From positions 1 to 64,000 of the forward strand of contig DASRFG010000002.1 of the NCBI GenBank assembly GCA_035651655.1: a stretch of 64,000 nt of DNA, given 5' to 3'. Shown one piece after another: positions 43,937 to 52,689 of this stretch. The notes under the pieces are model-generated. The model was given only the letters and a program-made list of their open reading frames with translations, was not told the DNA's origin and searched no databases. The position numbers and the translations under genes were made by a program. Source of the stretch: Terriglobales bacterium. Its GTDB lineage: Bacteria > Acidobacteriota > Terriglobia > Terriglobales > Acidobacteriaceae. Positions within the stretch are counted from its first letter, which is position 1. The number at the start of each line of letters is the position of its first letter.

Positions 43937-46033
43937 CTACAGCCCTGGTTGGTCGCCAGACTTCTGCTGGTAGGGCGCAGACATATACTTGCGCGCTTCT
44001 CCGAGCGCTCCCTTAGTGTTATCGTTCGTCTGCAGGGCCTTACGGTATTCGCCGAGTGCCCGCTCACGCTGGCCCGTCAGGTCAAAGATTTTTCCCAGTT
44101 GAATGTAACTCCACACTTCAGTCCATTTGGGATCAAGGTCGCCGTTCTCCGCTTCGCGGTACTCGTTGGCGGCCGCCTGATAGTTGTGCTGCAGGAAAAA
44201 TACCTCGGCGATTCGGTAATGGGCCAGTGAACTGTTGCGATTGTTCTCCAGGGCTTGCTGGAACTGCTTCAGCGCCTCCGCCAGGTCGCCTGTTTGAACA
44301 AGTTGCTGTCCGCGAAGAATGGCGGTTCGGACCTTTACATCCGGTGAATTCTTTAGCACATGGTCATTGGGATCAATCACGATGCGGCGTGGACGGCCGT
44401 AGGTCTCAATCGTATAGGGCGAATCCGTCCCTACGACATCAATGCGCTTTTCTTCCGTCTGACCATCGGTGTCAACTTTGAGATCAACCGGCATGCGGAA
44501 CAGGTCGAGGTCCTGATTGATTTGCCCCACAATGCGGAATCCAGGCTTGCGCTCTGACTTAGCTGCAGCTGTTTTTACCGGCGCTTCCTTTTCCTGGCCG
44601 ATGCGGAAGACGGTGTACTTGTTCTTGAATTCCGGCGCGCCGGTGGAGTTGAGCCATTGAGAAAAGAACCAGGTGAGCTGCTGTCCAGCATGCCCCTCCG
44701 CTTCTTTCTGAAAATCGGACACCCGGGCAGGTTTGCCGGCGTTTTTCACGGCAAAGACGCGCATCGTGTTTTCGAATGCGGAGTCGCCGATCACCCAGCG
44801 CAGCATGTGCAGGATCTCGGCGCCTTTGTCAGTCGCAAGCGACTGGAATTCGGGAGAGAACGGGTCCATCTTGCCAATGCTGGCCAGAGGCACGGTGTCA
44901 TACGCCAAGGCGCCCACTTCGATGTCCTTAATGGCCTCCTGATAACCGGCCGAACCCGCGGCCGATTCCACGTAGCGAGCCTCAGAGTAGCGAGCAAAGC
45001 CATCGCTGAGCCACCAGTCATCTCTGGTAACCGGGCTCACAGAGGCTCCCCACCATTGTCGCGAAATCGTGTTCGCCAGCAGGCGGTAGTTGACCTTCCC
45101 TGTAATAGCACGACTGGCGAGGGCAGCAACTTCCGGAGCCCAAGCCGCGGGAACAGTATCGTCAGGCAGTTCCACAACTTTTAAATTGGTAGAGAGGGGC
45201 GGGCCGTACTGGCCGGAGAAGTACTCAAACTCTCGGGCCGCGGTGTCGGCGTACTCGGAAGCCTGTTCTTTGTGCGTCGGTTTGAAATACACCGAGACGT
45301 TCAAACCACCTGACTTGTTCGTGGTCTCGAGGAACTGACCGGCAATAATGGTCCCGGGAAAACTCTGCTTATTCCAGGTGAAGGTGTAGGTTTTTTGCGG
45401 GCCAGACTGGGACCGTTGCGCGGCACGTCCGCGGACCGCCGGCGGAGCACCACTGCCAGCGGATTCAGCTCCGCTTCCAATCACCACCCAGTGCGCCGGC
45501 ACGGTGATGTGCATGGTGGCGGTGAATCGGTTTATGCCGTAGTTGCTGACCGGAAACCAACGGCCGGCATAGAGCAGATATGAGGTTTCGTCGCCTACAT
45601 AGGCGAGCTTGAGGCCAGATACTGGGCCGTTATCAGCATTCTCCAGGGTACCGGCGTATTCGAAGGTAAGTGTGGTGCTGGCGTCTTTGGAGAGGCCCGC
45701 GGGTAATGCCACGCGAACGGTTGAGTCCTGGGTAACGCGCTCGGCGGAGAGAGTCTTGCCCGCGGCGTCCAGCACGCGTGTTGGCCTCAGGTCATTGTGG
45801 AGTTCGAAGACCGCAACACTCAAATCCTCGAGGGCGGTAAACTTCACCTCGGCACGGCCAACCAGCTGATGTTTCGACGGAACAAGCTCAGCGTCAATCT
45901 GATAATCATCCACCCGCAGGCGGGGCTTCTCAGCCGCGCGAGCCTGCTGCCACGGCAGGGCGCAAATTAATGCCAGCAGGGCGAGTACACCCCGAGACCG
46001 CACCGAGGCAGGCCGCCTGAAAACCAATTGCAT
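43937..46033 (-). CDS. M1-family peptidase homologue lacking the zinc site, with C-terminal TPRs
   Basis: 698 residues from the ATG at 46033, with TTGGAG eight bases upstream; the frame opens at a GTG at 46057. A signal peptide covers about residues 1-33. Residues about 40-245 are the M1 N-terminal beta domain. The catalytic region reads NTISRQWWG at 321-329 where active M1 enzymes have HExxHxWWG, and WLSDGFARYSEA where the third ligand Glu is expected (Asp344). All three zinc ligands and the catalytic Glu are thus altered. Residues about 575-690 hold TPRs (LAEALKQFQQALENNRNSSL). A binding or scaffold role in the periplasm is inferred. Confidence 0.88.
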   Translation of the reverse strand: MQLVFRRPASVRSRGVLALLALICALPWQQARAAEKPRLRVDDYQIDAELVPSKHQLVGRAEVKFTALEDLSVAVFELHNDLRPTRVLDAAGKTLSAERVTQDSTVRVALPAGLSKDASTTLTFEYAGTLENADNGPVSGLKLAYVGDETSYLLYAGRWFPVSNYGINRFTATMHITVPAHWVVIGSGAESAGSGAPPAVRGRAAQRSQSGPQKTYTFTWNKQSFPGTIIAGQFLETTNKSGGLNVSVYFKPTHKEQASEYADTAAREFEYFSGQYGPPLSTNLKVVELPDDTVPAAWAPEVAALASRAITGKVNYRLLANTISRQWWGASVSPVTRDDWWLSDGFARYSEARYVESAAGSAGYQEAIKDIEVGALAYDTVPLASIGKMDPFSPEFQSLATDKGAEILHMLRWVIGDSAFENTMRVFAVKNAGKPARVSDFQKEAEGHAGQQLTWFFSQWLNSTGAPEFKNKYTVFRIGQEKEAPVKTAAAKSERKPGFRIVGQINQDLDLFRMPVDLKVDTDGQTEEKRIDVVGTDSPYTIETYGRPRRIVIDPNDHVLKNSPDVKVRTAILRGQQLVQTGDLAEALKQFQQALENNRNSSLAHYRIAEVFFLQHNYQAAANEYREAENGDLDPKWTEVWSYIQLGKIFDLTGQRERALGEYRKALQTNDNTKGALGEARKYMSAPYQQKSGDQPGL

Positions 46034-46135
46034 TGATTTCTCCAAGGAGATATTCACATTGGATGTTAGTCTCAGCCAAGAAGTTGCGTTTCAGCAACTT
46101 GGACCGGCATCCCTTCCTATTCTAAACCGCAGCTC

Positions 46136-47338
46136 TTAAGATAACGCAGCGAGCACCGCGTCTGCAGCCCGCTCGGCTGCCGATTGCTCCCCGGCGGCCG
46201 TGCTGGAACGCAGGCGCTCCCGGACCTGCGCCAGGCCTGCCAGCATCTTCTGCCGCGTAGGCCCATCATCCAAAAGCGGTTGCAAGTGGGTAACTATTTT
46301 CCCCGAAGTAAATTCCGACTGCACCAGTTCAGGGACGATTTCTTCGCCCGCAATCAGATTCACCATCGCAAAGTGTTTTAGTTTAACCAGTGGCCGTCCA
46401 AGGGCAAAGGTGATGGGGGAAACTCGATAGACCATCACGAATGGAGTACCCATCATGGCAGCTTCGACAGTTGCCGTCCCGCTGGCCACCACGGCGGCGC
46501 GCGAGTGAAGCAGCGCGGCGTGAGCGTCCTCAACAAGGGTTATGTGAGCGGGTCCGATGAGGCGGCGAAGAAACTCTCCATTGAGCGTGGGCGCGACCGG
46601 CAGCAGAAACTCGTATCCTTCGCCCAGCCGACGTGCTGCGTCGAGCATGGCGGCGAGATTCATTTTGACTTCTTTGGGACGACTGCCGGGCATCAAGGTG
46701 ATCCAGGGTTTGGCGGGATCGAGAGCATATTGGTCGGCCAAATCCTTACGATCTATGGCGGGCGGCTTTAACTCGGCCAAGGGATGGCCCACGAACTCGG
46801 CGTCCACACCCCAGCTTTGAAAGAACTCCCGTTCGAAGGGGAAAATCACCAGCGCCTTGCGTACATATTTGCGAATGATGCGAGTCCGCCATTGCCGCCA
46901 AGCCCAGAACTGTGGCGCCACATAGTAGAAGACAGGCACGCCGCGCTGGTGGAGTGCCCGTGCAACCCGCAGGTTAAAGGCCGGAGAATCTATAACCACG
47001 CCGACTGAGGGACGGCGTTCGTCTATGGCACGGCGTAGGTCACGGAAACGAGCGTAAATGCGTGGGAGATGGCGCATGATCTCGCTGATGCCGACGACGG
47101 CGATTTCAGAAGCGTCAACTATCGTGTGGCAGCCGGCCTGGCGCATGTGCTGCCCGCCAACACCGAAGAATTCGAGCGCCGGATTGCGACGGCGCAAAGC
47201 ATTGATAAGCTGTGCGCCATAGGTGTCGCCTGAGGCCTCACCGGCGGATATGAGGATGCTGGTTGGGCCAGTGTTGGTACGTGGTCGAGACTCACCAGTT
47301 GAAATCGTCACTCGATGGGAAGAATAGCAGCCATGCAA
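46136..47338 (-). CDS. lpxB: Lipid-A-disaccharide synthase
   Basis: 400 residues as drawn; the first 25 are not typical and the real start may be the GTG at 47311. SILISAGEASGDTYGAQLI is the family signature, followed by FFGVGGQHMRQAG, VGISEIMRHLPRI, VFYYVAPQFWAWRQWR and LMPGSRPKEVKMN. LpxB joins UDP-diacylglucosamine and lipid X to form the lipid A disaccharide at the inner membrane. It supports a lipid A-bearing outer membrane. The other lpx genes are not in the window; an MsbA-like exporter lies nearby beyond the barstar gene. Confidence 0.95.
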   Translation of the reverse strand: MHGCYSSHRVTISTGESRPRTNTGPTSILISAGEASGDTYGAQLINALRRRNPALEFFGVGGQHMRQAGCHTIVDASEIAVVGISEIMRHLPRIYARFRDLRRAIDERRPSVGVVIDSPAFNLRVARALHQRGVPVFYYVAPQFWAWRQWRTRIIRKYVRKALVIFPFEREFFQSWGVDAEFVGHPLAELKPPAIDRKDLADQYALDPAKPWITLMPGSRPKEVKMNLAAMLDAARRLGEGYEFLLPVAPTLNGEFLRRLIGPAHITLVEDAHAALLHSRAAVVASGTATVEAAMMGTPFVMVYRVSPITFALGRPLVKLKHFAMVNLIAGEEIVPELVQSEFTSGKIVTHLQPLLDDGPTRQKMLAGLAQVRERLRSSTAAGEQSAAERAADAVLAALS

Positions 47339-47416
47339 AAATGAGCCAATCGAGAAGGTCTATCATTCGTAGCAGGGTCAGCGCGCCGTCGAAAATTATT
47401 GGGAATTGGTACAGGT

Positions 47417-47704
47417 ATGAAGGAACTACATCTAGACGGGACAAATTGGACGAGCGAAGATGATTTTTATGATGCCTTCTTCAAAGCAGTCGGAGCACCT
47501 ACCTGGCACGGTCGTAATTTCAACGCTTTAAGAGACAGCATAGTTAATGGGGCAATCAATATGGTGGAACTGCCGTACACCATCTACATCTCTGGATTTC
47601 GCGCAATGCTGCCCGAGGTGCGCGCTATCCTTGAGGATTTCTGCAGTCTCATAAAAAGTCTCGAATCCGAAGGGCACGAAGTTGGCGTAGTTTGCGAGGA
47701 GTAA
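47417..47704 (+). CDS. Barstar-family protein (RNase inhibitor type), solitary
   Basis: 95 residues from the ATG at 47417; the frame opens at TTG 47399. The N-terminus KELHLDGTNWTSEDDFYDAF followed by PTWHGRNFNALRDSI matches the barstar fold, in which an Asp/Trp-bearing helix plugs the active site of barnase-type RNases. It is acidic, as expected for an inhibitor. No barnase or other RNase toxin gene is adjacent. It stands on the plus strand between lpxB and the exporter gene, both on the minus strand. It could be an immunity protein, an orphan antitoxin or a repurposed binder. Confidence 0.85.
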   Translation: MKELHLDGTNWTSEDDFYDAFFKAVGAPTWHGRNFNALRDSIVNGAINMVELPYTIYISGFRAMLPEVRAILEDFCSLIKSLESEGHEVGVVCEE

Positions 47705-47750
47705 GTCCCGACTGAGCGTCAAGGCTCCACGCGCAATTTTGTCGACGCAC

Positions 47751-49679
47751 TCAATCATCGCCAGCGACGGGCGAACCTATGGCCGCAGAGGGAACTTCCT
47801 GGTCTTTGTATTGAAGCTGGTAGAGCTTCCAGTAGATGCCGCGTTGCGCCAGCAACTGCTGGTGGCTGCCTATTTCGCGCAGCCGTCCTTTGTGCATGAC
47901 GATGATTTTCTGCGCGCGCTGCACCGTCGAAAGTCGGTGGGCAATGATGATGGAGGTGCGCCCCTCGACCATGCGGGTCAGGGCTTCGCGAACCCGAAAC
48001 TCGGTTTCGGTGTCCACGCTGGAAGTGGCTTCGTCGAGGATGAGGATCTTAGGATCGTGGGCCAGGGCGCGGGCGAATGAAATCAACTGTTTTTGTCCGG
48101 TCGAAAGAGTGCTGCCGCGCTCGCGTACCGGCTCCTTGAACCCCTCGGGCAAGGCGCGAATAAAGTCGGCAACGTTGACGTCTTCCGCGGCGCGCTCTAC
48201 CGCTTCATCTTGTATCCAGGAAGAGCCCAGCCGGATGTTGTCCTGGACCGTGCCACTGAAGAGGAACGGGTCCTGCAGCACCACGCCACAACGCCGCCGC
48301 AGGTCGTCGAGATTCATCTGGCGAATGTCCACACCGTCTATTCGTATTGCGCCCTGCTGAACGTCATAGAAACGCAAGAGAAGAGAAATGATGGTTGTCT
48401 TGCCGGCGCCGGTATGGCCAACGATGGCCACGGTCTCTCCTGGATCTATGGTGAAGCTGACGTCGCGGAGGACCCAGTCGGGTTCGCCGTGCGTGATTCC
48501 GGCATCGCTCGGCGGCAGTGCGGTGTTGTTGAGTCCGTCGTTGGCCGCCGGAACATTGCGATAGGCGAACCACACGTGATCGAACTCGATGCGGCCCGGG
48601 CCAGCGGGGGTGCGTGCCACCGCGGGCGAGGTGATTTGTGCTGGCGTGTCTACGAGTTTGAAAATGCGTTCGCTCGACGCCATCGCCGACTGCAGAATGT
48701 TGTATTTTTCGCTCATGTCCTGGATGGGACGAAAGAAGCGCTGAGCATACTGAATGAAAGCGGTGAGCACGCCAAGGCTGGCCACCGCCCGAACCTGGCG
48801 GCCCCCGAACCAGATCACGCAGGCAATCGCGATCGAGGACAGGACTTCCACCACAGGGTAATAAACGGCGTAAGCCATGATGGCATCTTTGAAAGCCTCC
48901 ATATGGCTGGCGTTGATCTTCTCAAACTTCTCGTAGGCGGGCTTCTCGCGGTTGAACAACTGGAGCACGGTCATGCCGCTGATGTGCTCCTGGAGGTAGG
49001 AGTTGATGCGAGCGATGGCGGTGCGGATGCGACGGTAGGAATCGCGCACCTTCTGCCGGAACACGAGCGTGGCCAGGAAGATGAGCGGCAGCACGGCAAA
49101 AGTTATCAGGGCCAGCTTCCAATCCATCCCCATCATGACCGCCACAATTGCGACCAGCACAATGACGTCTTCAAAAATCGAAACCACACCGGCGGTGAAC
49201 ATCTCGTTCAGAGCGTCCACATCGGTGGTGACACGAGTGACCAGCCGGCCAACCGGATTCCGGTCAAAAAAGCCAATGTGCATCTGCTGCAGGTGGCGAA
49301 AGATCTGACTGCGCAGGTCGAACATCACTTTCTGGCCGGTCCACTGCATGTAATAGGTCTGCGCGTATTCCATGAAGAAACTCACCAGCAATAGCCCGAG
49401 ATAAAGCCCGGCTATCTGGTTGATCCCCGCAATCGCGTTGGCGCTTAAGTGAGAACCCAACCATGAATGCTTGGGAGGGGTAGGAGGCGCGAGGTACTTA
49501 TCAACCGCGACCTTGGTGAGGTAGGGGCCGAGCACGTCGGCCCCGGCTTTGATCATGATGGCGACCAACGCGATCGCCACCTGCACCTTGTAGGGACGCA
49601 GATAGGTAAGCAGCCGCCTCATCAGGCGGCTGTCATAGGCTTTTCCTAATACCTCTTCGTCGTGGATGTTGTCGGCCAT
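47751..49679 (-). CDS. ABC exporter (MsbA/multidrug type), membrane and ATPase domains fused
   Basis: 642 residues. Six membrane helices (about 25-340; LMRRLLTYLRPYKVQVAIAL) are followed by a nucleotide-binding domain. Walker A is VGHTGAGKTTIISLL, the signature is LSTGQKQLISFARAL (a variant of LSGGQ) and Walker B is ILILDEATSSVD. It acts as a homodimer or heterodimer. A 35-residue insertion (AANDGLNNTALPPSDAG) lies before the ATPase domain. The location near lpxB suggests lipid A flipping, but many exporters share this architecture, so the substrate is uncertain. Confidence 0.9.
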   Translation of the reverse strand: MADNIHDEEVLGKAYDSRLMRRLLTYLRPYKVQVAIALVAIMIKAGADVLGPYLTKVAVDKYLAPPTPPKHSWLGSHLSANAIAGINQIAGLYLGLLLVSFFMEYAQTYYMQWTGQKVMFDLRSQIFRHLQQMHIGFFDRNPVGRLVTRVTTDVDALNEMFTAGVVSIFEDVIVLVAIVAVMMGMDWKLALITFAVLPLIFLATLVFRQKVRDSYRRIRTAIARINSYLQEHISGMTVLQLFNREKPAYEKFEKINASHMEAFKDAIMAYAVYYPVVEVLSSIAIACVIWFGGRQVRAVASLGVLTAFIQYAQRFFRPIQDMSEKYNILQSAMASSERIFKLVDTPAQITSPAVARTPAGPGRIEFDHVWFAYRNVPAANDGLNNTALPPSDAGITHGEPDWVLRDVSFTIDPGETVAIVGHTGAGKTTIISLLLRFYDVQQGAIRIDGVDIRQMNLDDLRRRCGVVLQDPFLFSGTVQDNIRLGSSWIQDEAVERAAEDVNVADFIRALPEGFKEPVRERGSTLSTGQKQLISFARALAHDPKILILDEATSSVDTETEFRVREALTRMVEGRTSIIIAHRLSTVQRAQKIIVMHKGRLREIGSHQQLLAQRGIYWKLYQLQYKDQEVPSAAIGSPVAGDD

Positions 49680-49776
49680 CAGCTAGGTTGGGGTTCTCCA
49701 AGCCTACCCTAAATAGACGATTTTGGCAGTGCCGGGGATTTAAAAGAAGAGGGTGCGGTGACTAGATGGAGATGAT

Positions 49777-51024
49777 TCAGAGCTTTCTTAACACCAGGGC
49801 CGAATTCTTCGATCCGAAAGCTACACAGTTGCAGATGGCGTGCTCGATGGCGGCAACCCGTCCGACATCAGGCACATAGTCGAGATCGCAGCACGGGTCA
49901 GGCTGATCGAGATTAATGGTGGGTGGAATGCGGGAGTGCTCCATGGCGACAAGGGTTGCGGCCAGGCCGGCCGCGCCACAAGCGCCCTGTGCATGCCCGA
50001 TCTGCGACTTCAATGCGGACATGGGCACTTTGGCGGCACGGCTTCCCAGAGCCATCTTCAGCGCGCGGGTTTCTACGCGATCGTTGAGCTGGGTGGAGGT
50101 GCCGTGAAGGTTCACGTAGTGCACGTCTTCCGGAGTAATGCGCGCTTCCTCCATCGCCAACTCGACGGCATGCGCCGGCTCCTCGGCATTTTCATCCATG
50201 CGCACGCGATGGAAAGCGTCACAGGTGGAACCATATCCGGCGACTTCGGCATACATTCTGGCACCGCGGCCGCGGGCGTGGTCATAATCCTCGAGCACGA
50301 ACATCCAGGCGCCCTCAGAGAGCACAAATCCGTCGCGATCAGCCGAGAACGGGCGGGAGGCGCGCTCGGGAGCGTGATTCCACGACGAGGTCAACGCACG
50401 CAACATGGTGTAACCCTTGATGATGCCGGGAGCGATAGGGGCGTCCACTCCGCCCACCAGGATGGTGGAATGCACGCCTGCCTGAATGTGCCGCACCGCG
50501 TAGCCGAGAGCGTCGGTGGACGAGGTGCAGCCGGTGGTGACCACGTGGCTCATCCCGCGAAAGCCAAAGCGCATGCTCACTTCGCTGGATTGAGTTCCCA
50601 TGGTGCCGCTGGGAATGCAAAACACGCTCACCTGCTTGACGTGACCGCTGTGCCAGAGCCGGTACTGCTCTTCAGAGAACTCCTGCGCGCCGCCACCTGA
50701 GCCCAACACCACACCTATCTCGCGTTCTTCCTCAAGCGACAGGTGCTCGTAATCAATGGCGGCGTCGTGCAGCGCTTCTGTGGATGCGGCGAGCGCGAGA
50801 GGAATGATGCGGGAGACGTGCTTGCGCTCGCGCTGGTCAACCCAGGCGAGCTCGTCGAAATCCTTCACTTCACCGGCGATCTTCACCGGCAGGTTGCTGG
50901 CATCGAAGCGTGTGATCCGGCTGACGCCGCTCTTGCCTGCCAGTATCGCCCGGCAAAAGGCTTCCCGCCCAATGCCATTTGGACTGACAACCCCCATACC
51001 TGTGATGACGACGCGTGTTGACAT
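49777..51024 (-). CDS. Beta-ketoacyl-ACP synthase, FabF type
   Basis: 415 residues with the thiolase fold. The catalytic triad is Cys166 (VVTTGCTSSTDA), His307 (NLHGTSTQLND) and His344 (SQIGHAQGACG). The enzyme class condenses malonyl-ACP with acyl-ACP. The sequence departs from housekeeping FabF in several places (FCIPSGTMGTQSSEVSMRFG), closer to synthases of polyketide or specialised lipid routes. No acyl carrier protein or ketoreductase gene is adjacent, so assignment to fatty acid elongation or to a specialised product is open. Confidence 0.9.
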   Translation of the reverse strand: MSTRVVITGMGVVSPNGIGREAFCRAILAGKSGVSRITRFDASNLPVKIAGEVKDFDELAWVDQRERKHVSRIIPLALAASTEALHDAAIDYEHLSLEEEREIGVVLGSGGGAQEFSEEQYRLWHSGHVKQVSVFCIPSGTMGTQSSEVSMRFGFRGMSHVVTTGCTSSTDALGYAVRHIQAGVHSTILVGGVDAPIAPGIIKGYTMLRALTSSWNHAPERASRPFSADRDGFVLSEGAWMFVLEDYDHARGRGARMYAEVAGYGSTCDAFHRVRMDENAEEPAHAVELAMEEARITPEDVHYVNLHGTSTQLNDRVETRALKMALGSRAAKVPMSALKSQIGHAQGACGAAGLAATLVAMEHSRIPPTINLDQPDPCCDLDYVPDVGRVAAIEHAICNCVAFGSKNSALVLRKL

Positions 51025-51108
51025 GATCTCCTATTGAGATGTCATGGGCGCGCTGAGGTTACGCTTGGCGGCACGAAATTCCGTCAAGAGCAGGCAGGGG
51101 CCCGGGTG

Positions 51109-51333
51109 CTAGGGTCTGGCGGAACGTCGCCCGACTCCCCCCGCGATCATCAAACCAATTCCACCCGCGATGAGCAGCGCGCTAACGGCTGGTGAAACCC
51201 GTTCATTGTGTTGCGTCTGGACTCCCAGATTTACGTCCCCAGCCTTAATACCGTGAGTTTCGCGGTGAGGGATGCCAACAAAAAACGAGGCGATTCCCAG
51301 AGCTAAAACAATCACACCTACCCATCTCAACAT
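51109..51333 (-). CDS. Small two-helix membrane protein, DUF3185-like
   Basis: 74 residues from the ATG at 51333; the upstream frame to 51459 is not supported and would overlap the radical SAM gene. Two hydrophobic helices are seen, MLRWVGVIVLALGIASFFVG and VSPAVSALLIAGGIGLMIAG, joined by a polar loop (RETHGIKAGDVNLG). The pattern resembles DUF3185 family proteins of unknown role. AGGAG lies 12 bases before the ATG. It is divergent from the HemW-like gene. Confidence 0.65.
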   Translation of the reverse strand: MLRWVGVIVLALGIASFFVGIPHRETHGIKAGDVNLGVQTQHNERVSPAVSALLIAGGIGLMIAGGVGRRSARP

Positions 51334-51420
51334 TGGCACAGTTGGCTCCTTCTTGCTCTTACGGAGGCGCGCTGAGGACGGATGCATCGCCAGCGGCCCT
51401 CTGCAATAATCAGTATCGCG

Positions 51421-52617
51421 ATGCCGGTTGGATTGTACATCTCTATCCCGTTTTGCCAAACCAAGTGCAGCTACTGCAACTTCGCCTCGGGTGTGTTTTC
51501 GCGCTCGCTCTACTCACAATATGTGGACCGGTTAGTAGAAGAATTGCGCCGGGCGCCGAAAACCGCTGAGCGCATGGGCGGACGTTTCGATCGCGAGGTG
51601 GATGCGATTTACCTGGGCGGAGGCACACCGACGATCTTGCCGCCAGAGCAGTTGGAAGGGCTGTTCAGAGCGGTACGGGAAAGTTTTGCGGTGACGGCAG
51701 GCGCGGAAATCACAGTGGAGTGCGCGCCCGGAACTCTGGATCCGCCCATGTTGCAGACGCTGCTTCGTTGCGGCGTGACCCGCGTCAGCCTGGGTGTGCA
51801 ATCGATGGTGGACACGGAGGCGGCGGCCGTGGGACGGCGGCACACGCGAGCCGTAGTTCTAGACGACATTGAGCGGCTGCGCTCGGCTGGGATTGAGAAT
51901 ATAAATGTGGACCTGATCGCCGGTTTGCCCCACCAAACCGAGCAGAGCTGGGGTGTCTCTCTCTCGGAAACGATCACCAGTGGTGTCCCACACGTGAGTG
52001 TGTACATGTTGGAGGTGGATGAGGATTCACGTTTGGGACGGGAGTTAATGGCAGGTGGCACGCGATATCACGCGCACTTTGTTCCCGATGAAGATGCGAC
52101 CGCGGATTTCTATGTTGAAGCCTGTCGGCGGCTCGAGGCGGGGGGCGTCTCACAATACGAGATCTCTAACTTTGCGCGAGCGGACGCTGATTCACGGCAC
52201 AACTTGAAATACTGGACGCGAGAGCCATATTTCGGTTTCGGCGTGGACGCTCATTCTATGCTGCGCGCTGCGGATGGCCAGTTCGAAGCGGTGCGCTTTT
52301 CGGCGCCGGATTCGCTCGAAGGATTTCTTTCTGGCGCTCCGCTGAACCAAATGCCGGTTTCACGGCAGAGTGCGAAGGAAGAGACATTCTTCCTGGGGTT
52401 GCGGCTGAATCAAGGCGTTGATTTGGACGAGGTAGCTCTGGGTTTTGGTTTGGATTCGGACCTGGAAGAAATCATTGCACAGCTCTGTGCGGATGAATTC
52501 ATGGAACGCCTAGGGAATCGTATCCGGCTGACTGAGCGCGGGCGGCTGATGTCGAATGAAGTGTTTGAGCGGTTCCTTGCCGAAAGTGAGATGCCGGCGC
52601 GAGATGGCGGCGCTTAG
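51421..52617 (+). CDS. hemW: Radical SAM protein, HemW-like (coproporphyrinogen oxidase-like)
   Basis: 398 residues from the ATG at 51421. The radical SAM motif is FCQTKCSYCNF (CxxxCxxC), followed by YLGGGTPTIL and the SAM-binding GVQS and IENINVDLIAGLP segments. A HemW C-terminal domain follows, with HNLKYW. HemW is a haem-binding chaperone; the family was long annotated as oxygen-independent coproporphyrinogen oxidase. The longer frame from 51382 is unlikely. No other haem gene is nearby. Confidence 0.93.
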   Translation: MPVGLYISIPFCQTKCSYCNFASGVFSRSLYSQYVDRLVEELRRAPKTAERMGGRFDREVDAIYLGGGTPTILPPEQLEGLFRAVRESFAVTAGAEITVECAPGTLDPPMLQTLLRCGVTRVSLGVQSMVDTEAAAVGRRHTRAVVLDDIERLRSAGIENINVDLIAGLPHQTEQSWGVSLSETITSGVPHVSVYMLEVDEDSRLGRELMAGGTRYHAHFVPDEDATADFYVEACRRLEAGGVSQYEISNFARADADSRHNLKYWTREPYFGFGVDAHSMLRAADGQFEAVRFSAPDSLEGFLSGAPLNQMPVSRQSAKEETFFLGLRLNQGVDLDEVALGFGLDSDLEEIIAQLCADEFMERLGNRIRLTERGRLMSNEVFERFLAESEMPARDGGA

Positions 52618-52689
52618 CACGCATCACCGGCTTGCCTGGCCTACTACTCCGAATCACGTGGTCCCTTCCCCGCGATACACTGAAGGCTT

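Noticed and set aside
48093-49394. Plus-strand ORF of 433 codons antisense to the ABC exporter
   Set aside because: It is fully opposite a well-supported gene, His/Gly-rich like many GC-driven antisense frames, and has no family signature.
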